A stretch of 10,191 nt of DNA from an uncultured Polynucleobacter sp. (GTDB lineage: Bacteria; Pseudomonadota; Gammaproteobacteria; Burkholderiales; Burkholderiaceae): contig CALKUJ010000348.1 of NCBI GenBank assembly GCA_937996825.1, positions 1 to 10,191 of the forward strand, in the 5' to 3' direction. How positions within the stretch are numbered: position 1 is the stretch's first letter; the number at the start of each line of letters is the position of its first letter. Both the position numbers and the translations under genes were made by a program. The notes below the pieces were generated by a model. The model did no database searches. It was not told the DNA's origin and was given only the letters and a program-made list of their open reading frames with translations. Of the stretch, positions 1 to 5,795 are shown piece by piece.

Positions 1-27
1 TTTCTTTAAAACTGTTGTGTTATGGGC

Positions 28-48
28 AAAAAAACCTACAGATTGTAG
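28..48 (-). promoter_or_regulatory. hairpin plus T-run, or TACAAT promoter element, at the end of tilS
   Basis: On the minus strand the last tilS codons form CTACA-ATC-TGTAG, a 5-bp stem with a 3-nt loop, followed by G and seven T residues. This is a weak intrinsic-terminator shape that overlaps the stop codon. The same bases contain TACAAT (complement of 42-47), a common -10 hexamer in Burkholderiales. It could instead serve a gene beyond the left edge, but I see no good -35 at 16-18 nt. The two readings cannot be separated from sequence alone. Confidence 0.3.
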
Positions 49-1001
49 CAACGCAACACAGCACCATCGCGCCTCACAAAGCCACGCCCCACCTTAATGT
101 CAATGTGGTGCCCGCGTGTGGTGCAAGCTTTCACCTGCACCAGCAACGCTTGCAGCTGCGCCGCACTCGCCTGCGAATGTTCAAGCGCCAGCCAATGGCG
201 CAACACATTCGACTGGCGCGCGACGCTGAGTTGCTGCAAAGCTTGGATGGCAGGTGGATTGCCCACAAGCTGCAAATCTTGTTCAGCCACTTCGTGCAAC
301 AAGGTTTGAGCCTGTGCTGCGTGCGAGGCGCTGCGCGCAAAGGTTTGTCGAAACGACGGGAACGCTTGCTCAATCACAGGCAACAGTTCAGCGCGGATGC
401 GGTTGCGGGTGTAGCGCGTGTCGGCATTGGTGGGGTCTTCCACCCACCGCTCTCCCAGCGCCTTCAAGGCTTCACGCAAAGCAAGGCCTGACACATTCAG
501 CCAAGGGCGGTGGTACGTCACCCCATGGCGCTCGGCCACCGCAGGCATACACGCCAACCCCGGCAACCCCGCGCCACGCGAAAGCGCCAGCAACAAAGTT
601 TCTACTTGGTCATCGGCGTGTTGTGCCAAGGCCATGTGTTTGATGCGTCCACCCCAGTTGCTTTGCAGCGCTTCGGCCAGCGCGCGGTAACGGGCTTGGC
701 GCGCCGCGTCTTCAGGGCTTTCACCTGCGGCATGGGCGGCGTTGACGCGCTGCACCACCAGCGGCACTTGCAAACGCTCACACAAAGCCACGCAGTGGGC
801 TTCAAACCCATCAGCAGCCGTTTGCAAACCGTGGTGCACATGCACCGCATGCACCCTGCCCGGCCGACGGGTGGCGCAAGCAATGAGTAAGGCGGTGGAA
901 TCGGCCCCGCCGCTGAGCGCAACGGCGAAAGCCTCAAGGTGTTGGAGCGCGTCCAGCGAGGGGAAATTAGCGTTCAGCTTTGGTGTCGGTGAAGCGGCCA
1001 T
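36..1001 (-). CDS. tilS: tRNA(Ile)-lysidine synthase TilS
   Basis: TilS uses ATP to attach lysine to C34 of the CAU-anticodon tRNA-Ile. This changes its codon reading from AUG to AUA and its charging from Met to Ile. The protein has 321 residues. The N-type PP-loop SGGADS that binds ATP is at residues 30-35, followed by HVHHGLQ at 54-60. SPEDAARQARYRAL lies near 95-108, and an AQHADDQVETLLL motif typical of the family follows. The C-terminal third is weakly conserved, as is usual. The ATG at 1001 lies inside accA, a 35-bp overlap, with no clear Shine-Dalgarno sequence, so translation is probably coupled to accA. It is the last gene of the left-hand cluster. The PP-loop and HHADD-like motif make the family assignment firm. 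Confidence 0.93.
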   Translation of the reverse strand: MAASPTPKLNANFPSLDALQHLEAFAVALSGGADSTALLIACATRRPGRVHAVHVHHGLQTAADGFEAHCVALCERLQVPLVVQRVNAAHAAGESPEDAARQARYRALAEALQSNWGGRIKHMALAQHADDQVETLLLALSRGAGLPGLACMPAVAERHGVTYHRPWLNVSGLALREALKALGERWVEDPTNADTRYTRNRIRAELLPVIEQAFPSFRQTFARSASHAAQAQTLLHEVAEQDLQLVGNPPAIQALQQLSVARQSNVLRHWLALEHSQASAAQLQALLVQVKACTTRGHHIDIKVGRGFVRRDGAVLRCYNL

Positions 1002-1941
1002 AGCTTTGCAAACGCTCGTAGCGCTTGTCGAGCAGCTCTTTGACCTTCATGTCGGTCACTTGACGCCATGCATCGTTCAAACCACGCTTGAGCTGAGCGG
1101 CCATTTGCTTGGGGTCGCGGTGTGCGCCGCCCACTGGCTCGTTCACGATTTTGTCGACCAAGCCCAAGGCTTTGAGGCGATGGGCAGTAATGCCCAGTTG
1201 CTCAGCAGCGTCTTCGGCGCGGTCAGAGGTTTTCCACAAGATCGAGGCACAACCCTCTGGACTGATGACCGAATACACCGAGTACTGCAACATCAACACT
1301 TGGTCAGCCACGCTGATGGCCAATGCGCCGCCCGAGCCACCTTCACCAATGATGGTGGTGATGATCGGCACTTCGAGTTGGGCCATTTCAAAAATATTGC
1401 GGCCAATCGCTTCAGACTGGCTGCGCTCTTCGGCGTCGATACCGGGGTAGGCGCCGGGGGTGTCCACAAAGGTGAACACGGGCAGCTTGAACTTCTCGGC
1501 GGTCTTCATCAAGCGCAAAGCTTTGCGGTAACCCTCGGGGCGGCTCATGCCAAAGTTGCGCGCAGCGCGCTCTTTGGTGTCGCGGCCTTTTTGTTGACCT
1601 AAGACCATGCAAGCGTTGCCATTGAAACGGGCCAAACCACCCACGATGCTCAAGTCATCGGCAAAATGGCGGTCGCCGTGCATTTCCACGAAATCGGTGA
1701 AGATTTCGTTGATGTAGTCCAAGGTGTAGGGACGCTCGGCATGACGGGCAATCTTGGTGATTTGCCAAGGGGTGAGGTCGCTGTAAATGTCTTTGGTCAG
1801 CTGCAAGCTTTTCTTGCTGAGCTGGTCAATTTCGTCCGAAATGTCCACCGCTGACTCGCTTTGCACATAGCGCAGCTCGTCGATCTTGCCTTCGAGTTCA
1901 GCAATCGGTTGTTCAAAGTCGAGGAAAGTTCGTTTAGCCAA
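967..1941 (-). CDS. accA: acetyl-CoA carboxylase carboxyltransferase subunit alpha
   Basis: AccA pairs with AccD to move the carboxyl group from carboxybiotin on AccB to acetyl-CoA, giving malonyl-CoA, the first committed step of fatty-acid synthesis in the cytoplasm. The 324 residues match the usual family length. The protein opens with the typical FLDFEQPIAELE segment. It continues with YTLDYINEIF near 72-81, HGDRHFADD near 88-96, the DTPGAYPGIDAEERSQSEAI region (160-179) and the oxyanion-type GEGGSGGALAIS motif (199-210). The start appears to be TTG at 1939-1941: AAGGAG lies 9 nt upstream (1951-1956), and the in-frame codons above are ATT and then a TGA stop. A nearby ATG at 1946-1948 is in another frame. 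The gene sits 21 nt below the DNA glycosylase gene and overlaps tilS by 35 bp. Confidence 0.95.
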   Translation of the reverse strand: MAKRTFLDFEQPIAELEGKIDELRYVQSESAVDISDEIDQLSKKSLQLTKDIYSDLTPWQITKIARHAERPYTLDYINEIFTDFVEMHGDRHFADDLSIVGGLARFNGNACMVLGQQKGRDTKERAARNFGMSRPEGYRKALRLMKTAEKFKLPVFTFVDTPGAYPGIDAEERSQSEAIGRNIFEMAQLEVPIITTIIGEGGSGGALAISVADQVLMLQYSVYSVISPEGCASILWKTSDRAEDAAEQLGITAHRLKALGLVDKIVNEPVGGAHRDPKQMAAQLKRGLNDAWRQVTDMKVKELLDKRYERLQSYGRFTDTKAER

Positions 1942-1950
1942 AATTCATTA

Positions 1951-1956
1951 CTCCTT
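1951..1956 (-). promoter_or_regulatory. Shine-Dalgarno sequence that decides the accA start
   Basis: The minus strand reads AAGGAG here. The TTG at 1939-1941 lies 9 nt downstream, a workable spacing. The ATG at 1946-1948 would be only 2 nt away and encodes just four residues (MNFG) before a stop. This favours the TTG as the accA start. Confidence 0.6.
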
Positions 1957-1962
1957 AGCTGC

Positions 1963-2607
1963 TCAATAAGAGACGGGCAGCGGATCTAGCGATCGCCAAA
2001 TATACCAAGTCGCCACACTGCAATATGGCGCCCATGCCGCAGCCACTTCTCGGGCTTCACTGCGGCTGACCGCCTCACCCGAAAAATAGTTGTGGCTGAT
2101 GCCGTTGATCAGTCCCACATCGTCCAGCGGCAGCACATTGGGCCGCATGAGGTGGAACATCAAAAACATTTCAGCCGTCCAACGGCCAATGCCGCGAATA
2201 GCCACCAGTTCTTCGATGATGGCGTCATCCGTCATCTCAGACCATTTCTTCACATGCAGTGCGCCGTTGTCAAAGTGCAGCGCCAAGTCGACGATGTACT
2301 CGACCTTGCGCGCCGACAAGCCAGCTGCGCGCATATCGTCTACCTTGAGCTTGAGCACATTGGTAGGGGTTATTTTGCGAGGCAACTGAGCGAATCGGTC
2401 CCACACGGTTTGAGCAGCCTTGACCGACACCTGTTGGCCCACAATGCTGCGCGCCAATGTGACGAACGCATCACCACGTGACTGCAACGAGGCCTCGCCA
2501 AACTGCGGGATGAGGCGCTTCATCACCCGATCTTTTTTCATCAGGTGTTTGCAGGCCTCGCCCCAATACTCGGGCGTGGCGATGATGACTTTCTCAGTGC
2601 TGGCCAT
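1963..2607 (-). CDS. DNA-3-methyladenine glycosylase II-like (AlkA, HhH-GPD family)
   Basis: The likely role is base-excision repair: cutting the glycosidic bond of alkylated purines such as 3-methyladenine to leave an abasic site. The protein has 214 residues from the chosen ATG. It shows ARSIVGQQVSVKAA near residues 52-65, the helix-hairpin-helix LVAIRGIGRWTA at 134-145, and PLDDVGL at about 160-166. One of the two aspartates in that last motif is the expected catalytic Asp. A longer GTG start at 2625 would overlap the cysS stop. I prefer the ATG at 2607, which follows that stop by 2 nt and gives the MASTEKV start I expect for relatives. It lacks the N-terminal domain of the long E. coli AlkA. 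The cysS, glycosylase, accA, tilS order supports one housekeeping transcript. The exact substrate range cannot be read from sequence. Confidence 0.88.
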   Translation of the reverse strand: MASTEKVIIATPEYWGEACKHLMKKDRVMKRLIPQFGEASLQSRGDAFVTLARSIVGQQVSVKAAQTVWDRFAQLPRKITPTNVLKLKVDDMRAAGLSARKVEYIVDLALHFDNGALHVKKWSEMTDDAIIEELVAIRGIGRWTAEMFLMFHLMRPNVLPLDDVGLINGISHNYFSGEAVSRSEAREVAAAWAPYCSVATWYIWRSLDPLPVSY

Positions 2608-2609
2608 AC

Positions 2610-2909
2610 TCAGCCACGCTCCCACGTGGTGCCCGTGGGCGAGTCTTTGAGCACGATGCCTTCGGCGGCCAAAGCTTGGCGAATGCGGTCCGCCTCTGCA
2701 AAATTCTTGGCCGCTTTGGCGGCTGCGCGTGCGGCGATCTGAGCTTGAATGGCGCCTTCGTCCACACCTGCGCCTGCTTGGGCAAAGGCTTTGGGGTCGT
2801 CTTGCAACAAACCCAACACACCGCCCAAGGCTTTGAGCAAGCCAGCCGTCTGTGCCGACTGCGTGCGGTTGACTTCGCTGGCGAGTTCAAACAACACAGC
2901 CACAGCGCC
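2610..2909 (-). pseudogene. cysS: 3' fragment of cysteinyl-tRNA synthetase gene
   Basis: The last ~98 residues of the open frame match the C-terminal anticodon-side region (DALR_2 type) of CysRS. The run GAVAVLFELASEVNR is typical of the start of that domain, and NFAEADRIRQALAAEGIVLKD near the end is a CysRS hallmark. The catalytic Rossmann domain with the HIGH and KMSKS motifs and the zinc site is absent. Upstream of about position 2909 the protein becomes unrelated. The gene is normally essential, so this is most likely an intact gene cut off at an assembly join. Its stop is 2 nt above the glycosylase start, and base composition agrees with the genes on the left. The upstream boundary is uncertain by about 15 bases. 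Confidence 0.8.
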
Positions 2910-3143
2910 TTGTGCTTGCGCCTGAAGGTCTGCATATGAAGGATCTGTGTTTAATGGGTTGAAGCCAACAACTGCCTTCTCACCGATCTTGTAGTTCGCG
3001 CGGAACTTATTGTCGTTACGAGCATTCTTAACAGAGATTGCGTAGAGCTGACCATTTGTAAGTCCAGCCTTCTCAACAAAGTTAGCGCCCTTTTCCTGCT
3101 TTGTACCGACGTACATGTAAAGCTGGCTATTTGTCGCTCCGTT
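2910..3143 (-). pseudogene. middle fragment, possibly from a PhoX/DUF839-type secreted protein
   Basis: This roughly 78-residue internal segment lies between the PhoR and CysS parts. It reads SQLYMYVGTKQEKGANFVEK, then AGLTNGQLYAISVKN, then KAVVGFNPLNTDPSYADLQ. The YVGTK...AGLTNGxLY pattern recalls beta-propeller proteins of the PhoX alkaline phosphatase/DUF839 group, but this is from memory and tentative. It has no start, stop or ribosome binding site of its own. Its base composition is lower in G+C than the cysS side, and its codons differ from those of the PhoR side. It may come from a third organism. Abundant freshwater Actinobacteria are one guess. Confidence 0.4.
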
Positions 3144-3494
3144 ATCTTCATTGAGCATTACCACGCCATTTGGTGTTGCTTGCACAGCCTGTATGAAGCG
3201 ACTGTGTTGTTGCTCAACTTCTAAAACTTGATCGCGCCAAGAACGCACCAATTTGTGTAAACGGTAATAAATCTCACCCCAGATACCCAAAGCTCTGGGA
3301 ATCTCACCAAAGTTTGGCGATAACAATAAGCGACTGAGTTTAGATGCGTGCCAAAGTTGATGAATGAGAATTGAGCTCAAACAAACGATGGCGGCAAGCA
3401 AGCCCTCTGATACCCCGAATATCTCGCCCACCAACCATGAGATGAGGGCAACGACCAAGAAAATCGTGATCAAACGAGTTTTAAGTGACAACAT
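3144..3494 (-). pseudogene. phoR: 5' fragment of phosphate-regulon sensor kinase gene phoR
   Basis: The first ~117 residues match the start of PhoR, the membrane histidine kinase that phosphorylates PhoB when phosphate is scarce. Two hydrophobic segments (about residues 8-24 and 31-47) form a short hairpin in the inner membrane. A DUF3329-like linker follows (GEIPRALGIWGEIYYRLHKL, 63-82), then the opening of the PAS domain (RFIQAVQATPNGVVML, about 99-114). The rest of the PAS domain, the HisKA phospho-histidine region and the ATPase domain are missing, because the sequence changes identity near 3141-3164. As it stands the product could not signal. The gene diverges from dgkA, while phoB lies beyond dgkA on the same strand as phoR. 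The ATG at 3494 has no clear Shine-Dalgarno sequence. Confidence 0.8.
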
Positions 3495-3524
3495 AGGATG
3501 AATATTAACAAGTCTTTGAAAAAC

Positions 3525-3560
3525 AATATAAATTTAAGATTTTTCCGTATTGAAAAATCT
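3525..3560 (-). promoter_or_regulatory. inverted repeat and possible promoter upstream of phoR
   Basis: A perfect 9-bp inverted repeat, AGATTTTTC (3537-3545) and GAAAAATCT (3552-3560), is separated by 6 nt. It starts 42 bp above the phoR start. On the minus strand a TATATT hexamer (complement of 3525-3530) could serve as a -10, with only a poor -35 near 17-18 nt upstream inside the repeat loop. The arrangement suits an operator over a phoR promoter, but the bases are A+T-rich and chance is possible. The rest of 3495-3690 shows no other clear signal. Confidence 0.25.
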
Positions 3561-3690
3561 GAAAATCAGCTTCCCAAGCCCTATTTTAAAGACTCCTCAA
3601 AAGTTCTTGAATTATTCATCGGATTGTCAAAAATCCTGCGTAATCTTCATCTCATGAATTGCTCAATAGATTGGAAAAAGGATTCATGAG

Positions 3691-3870
3691 ATGGCCCAAG
3701 AGCGCAGAATTAACCGCCCGATGAAAGATATGACATCCTCTGAAGAGTTTCCCTCCCCAGATTTGCACAAATCACTTGAATATCAATTGATCAAAACAAG
3801 CGCATCCTATTTTGATTTAGATTTGCCTGAAAAATACAAGCAGGCTTTGGTGAATGATAGAAATAATTAA
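3691..3870 (+). CDS. hypothetical 59-residue protein
   Basis: An ATG at 3691 opens a 59-codon frame ending in TAA. An AAGGA stretch (3678-3682) lies 8 nt upstream, a good ribosome binding site. The product is small, charged and soluble in character, with no membrane segment, cysteine or signal peptide. It begins MAQERRINRP and ends QALVNDRNN. I do not recognise the family. It lies on the plus strand between the divergent phoR and dgkA, and its stop is only 6 nt before the Pho-box-like site of dgkA. The ribosome binding site and well-mixed amino acids favour a real gene, but its length allows a chance frame. Confidence 0.5.
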   Translation: MAQERRINRPMKDMTSSEEFPSPDLHKSLEYQLIKTSASYFDLDLPEKYKQALVNDRNN

Positions 3871-3876
3871 ATGACG

Positions 3877-3910
3877 ATGACATCAAGCTGTCATAGTTTT
3901 GATGCTTAAT
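3877..3910 (+). promoter_or_regulatory. Pho-box-like site and -10 element upstream of dgkA
   Basis: ATGACATCAAGCTGTCAT at 3877-3894 matches 14 of the 17 specified bases of the E. coli Pho box CTGTCATAAANCTGTCAT, and its second half is perfect. Exactly 10 nt later comes CTTAAT (3905-3910), matching 4 of 6 bases of TATAAT. In PhoB-activated promoters the box replaces the -35 at about this distance. The plus-strand orientation points to dgkA, whose ATG is 25 nt after the -10. The opposite orientation scores much worse. Confidence 0.55.
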
Positions 3911-3935
3911 GAGATTTTCAAAAGTTTAGCAAGTC

Positions 3936-4331
3936 ATGAACAATTACCAAGTCGAAAACAATCCACACAAAGGCAATAAGGGGCTGACACGAGCATTTCG
4001 AGCAGCCATTAATTCTTGGAATGGTCTGATTTATGCATTCAAGGAAGAAAGTGCTTTTCGACAGGAGCTGGCATTAAGTCTGATTTTGATTCCACTGGCG
4101 ATTTATCTACCAGTGTCACCGATTGAAAAGATTTTATTGATTGCTTCAGTCATCTTGGTACTCATCATTGAACTTTTGAACTCAAGCGTTGAGGCAGCAA
4201 TTGATCGCATCTCTTTTGAAGTTCATGATTTATCTAAACGCGCCAAAGATTTTGGCAGTGCAGCTGTGATGCTAGCTTTAATACTCTGCGGTCTTACGTG
4301 GGTGATTATTTTGAGTGAGCACTATCTCTGA
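3936..4331 (+). CDS. dgkA: diacylglycerol kinase DgkA
   Basis: This small inner-membrane kinase turns diacylglycerol into phosphatidic acid with ATP, returning it to phospholipid synthesis. The 131 residues are close to the ~120 of the E. coli enzyme, with a slightly longer N-terminus. The family signature is complete: FRQE with E44, ELLNSSVEAAID with E79, N82 and E86, and AKDFGSAAV with D105, matching the active-site residues of E. coli DgkA. Three hydrophobic segments lie near residues 45-60, 64-82 and 107-126. The start lacks a strong Shine-Dalgarno sequence; the next upstream bases are TTTAGCAAGTC. It is one of only two plus-strand genes here and converges on phoB. A Pho-box-like site lies upstream, so induction under phosphate starvation is likely but not proven. 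Confidence 0.93.
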   Translation: MNNYQVENNPHKGNKGLTRAFRAAINSWNGLIYAFKEESAFRQELALSLILIPLAIYLPVSPIEKILLIASVILVLIIELLNSSVEAAIDRISFEVHDLSKRAKDFGSAAVMLALILCGLTWVIILSEHYL

Positions 4332-4339
4332 TAGTGCTC
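4317..4339. terminator. perfect hairpin between convergent dgkA and phoB
   Basis: GAGCACTATC (4317-4326) and GATAGTGCTC (4330-4339) form a perfect 10-bp stem with a 3-nt TCT loop. It covers the dgkA stop codon and lies 14 bp past the phoB stop. Neither strand has a strong T-run after it, so it may act as a shared 3'-end or stability hairpin, or a weak two-way terminator. Confidence 0.55.
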
Positions 4340-4353
4340 GCAATCGTGATTAA

Positions 4354-5064
4354 TTACTGAGCAACTGGGGTTTTGGTCAAACGGTAACCACTGCCACGAA
4401 CTGTCTCGATCAAGTTTTGGCAATTAGATGGTGCCAAAGCAGCTCTGAGGCGCTTGATGTGAACATCGACCGTGCGCTCCTCAACAAACACATGATCACC
4501 CCACACCTTATCCAATAACTGGCCCCTAGAGTGAACGCGCTCTGGGTGGGTCATGAAGAAATGAAGCAATCTGAACTCGGTTGGGCCCAAATCCAATGAC
4601 ACTTCATCTACACCATTAGTCGCTAAAACTCGGTGGGATACTGGATCTAAACGCAAGTTATTGATTTGTACAACTTCATCAGCCAACTGCGGAGAACGTC
4701 TTCTGAGAACCGCACGTATACGTGCCACGAGCTCTTTCGGCGAGAAAGGCTTGGTGACATAGTCATCAGCCCCTGCCTCTAAGCCAGCAATCTTATCCAT
4801 CTCTTCACTGCGCGCAGTCAACAAGATGATAGGAATGTCTTTGGTACGATCATTGGAGCGCAATTCTTTAGCAAACTGCACACCAGACTTGCCAGGCAAC
4901 ATCCAATCTAAAACCACCAAATCTGGCAAAACTTCTTTCATTAATTGAGAAGCTTGTTCTGTTTGAAATGCTCTAACAGGTAAAAAGCCTGCGTGACTGA
5001 GATTGACAGCAATCAACTCTGCAATCGACGGCTCATCTTCAACAATTAAGATACTGCTTGCCAT
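4354..5064 (-). CDS. phoB: phosphate regulon response regulator PhoB
   Basis: PhoB is the DNA-binding regulator that activates Pho-box promoters when phosphorylated by PhoR. The protein has 236 residues. Its receiver domain carries the acidic pair E9-D10, phospho-acceptor D53 in LDWMLPGKSG, T83 in LLTAR and K105 in DDYVTKPF, the same numbers as in E. coli PhoB. A winged-helix output domain of the OmpR type fills about residues 135-230, including GPTEFRLLHFFMTHPERVHSRGQLLDKVWG-type sequence and the RGSGYRL end. The start is 3 nt after the phoU stop with no good Shine-Dalgarno sequence, so translation is probably coupled to phoU. Its usual partner phoR does not follow directly; it lies beyond the convergent dgkA, and only its first part is present here. 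Confidence 0.96.
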   Translation of the reverse strand: MASSILIVEDEPSIAELIAVNLSHAGFLPVRAFQTEQASQLMKEVLPDLVVLDWMLPGKSGVQFAKELRSNDRTKDIPIILLTARSEEMDKIAGLEAGADDYVTKPFSPKELVARIRAVLRRRSPQLADEVVQINNLRLDPVSHRVLATNGVDEVSLDLGPTEFRLLHFFMTHPERVHSRGQLLDKVWGDHVFVEERTVDVHIKRLRAALAPSNCQNLIETVRGSGYRLTKTPVAQ

Positions 5065-5067
5065 AAA

Positions 5068-5772
5068 TTAGCTATTAGCCTCTTTGGTTAATTCATCATG
5101 AGGGATGTGTCTAACATCAGTGCCCTTCACGATATAAATCACAAATTCAGCGATGTTCTTTGCATGATCACCAATGCGCTCAACTGCCTTGGCAATTGAC
5201 AACATATCCAAACCCACAGAGATTGTTCTTGGGTCTTCAGCCATGTAGCTTGTGAGCTTACGAACGAAGGCTTTGAACTCCTCGTCAATCTGCTTGTCTT
5301 CATTCACCACGTCAGCAGCTGCTTTGGTATCTAATCTGGCAAAACAATCCAAACTTCTGCGCAATAAAGACACAGCCATCTGACCAGATAAACGAATTTC
5401 AGCTGTGTTGATGCCATGAGAAGCGCTGTCTTCCATGATGTGCTTCGTGCGTCTCGCAATACGATCAGCCTCATCACCCGCACGCTCTAAATTAGTGATG
5501 GCTTTAGAAACAGCCATGACCAAACGTAAATCACCAGCGATTGGCTGACGACGTGCGATCAATTCTGTACAAGCTTGGTCAATCGTGATCTCAAAGTCAT
5601 TGACTTCGGCTTCGCGTGCCATCACTTGATTTGCCAAATCGCCATCTAATTGAGCAAAGGCTTTCATGGCCATAGAAACCTGTGACTCTACCAAGCCACC
5701 CATTTCTAATAGGCTGCCGCAAAGGCCATTCAGATCGTTATCAAATTGTGAGGATAAATGTTTATCGGGCAT
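5068..5772 (-). CDS. phoU: phosphate signalling regulator PhoU
   Basis: PhoU is a peripheral cytoplasmic protein that links the Pst transporter to PhoR and keeps the Pho regulon off when phosphate is plentiful. The 234 residues match the family and form two PhoU repeats of three helices. The metal-cluster motifs are visible as E96-x3-D100 in LERAGDEADRIARR and E198-x3-D202 in VERIGDHAKNIAEF. The ATG at 5772 has a strong AGGAG Shine-Dalgarno sequence about 6 nt upstream. It lies 23 nt below pstB and 3 nt above phoB. It completes the usual pst-phoU order. Confidence 0.96.
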   Translation of the reverse strand: MPDKHLSSQFDNDLNGLCGSLLEMGGLVESQVSMAMKAFAQLDGDLANQVMAREAEVNDFEITIDQACTELIARRQPIAGDLRLVMAVSKAITNLERAGDEADRIARRTKHIMEDSASHGINTAEIRLSGQMAVSLLRRSLDCFARLDTKAAADVVNEDKQIDEEFKAFVRKLTSYMAEDPRTISVGLDMLSIAKAVERIGDHAKNIAEFVIYIVKGTDVRHIPHDELTKEANS

Positions 5773-5795
5773 ATGAGTCTCCTAAATTCTTGTAA

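Larger units (their letters stand above)
2610..3494 (-). other. three-part chimeric open reading frame (PhoR start, PhoX-like middle, CysS end)
   Basis: A single 294-codon frame runs from a start shared with phoR to the stop of cysS. Residues 1 to about 118 are PhoR-like. Residues about 119-195 are an unrelated segment with YVGTKQ and KAGLTNGQLY motifs. Residues about 196-294 are CysS-like. No known protein family has this order, and both recognised parts lack their active domains. An automatic annotation would give one 294-residue protein here. I advise against treating it as a real fused protein unless reads span both joins. See the separate entries for each part. Confidence 0.85.

Noticed and set aside
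742..1602. A long plus-strand open frame opposite tilS and accA
   Set aside because: It is antisense to two well-supported genes and its product shows no recognisable family. Long mirror frames are common in G+C-rich coding DNA.
2610..3494. A new fused sensor-synthetase protein
   Set aside because: The pieces have no active domains and no known partner logic, and the junction coincides with a composition break. A joining artefact explains it better.
3627..3645. A second Pho-box-like sequence near TTGTCAAAAATCC upstream of the small gene
   Set aside because: The first half is good but the second half matches only about 3 of 7 bases, too weak to report as a site.
3498..3689. A 63-codon plus-strand frame beginning next to the phoR start
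   Set aside because: It has no spaced Shine-Dalgarno sequence, runs over the A+T-rich inverted repeat and probable phoR promoter, and gives an asparagine- and lysine-rich product with no recognisable features.
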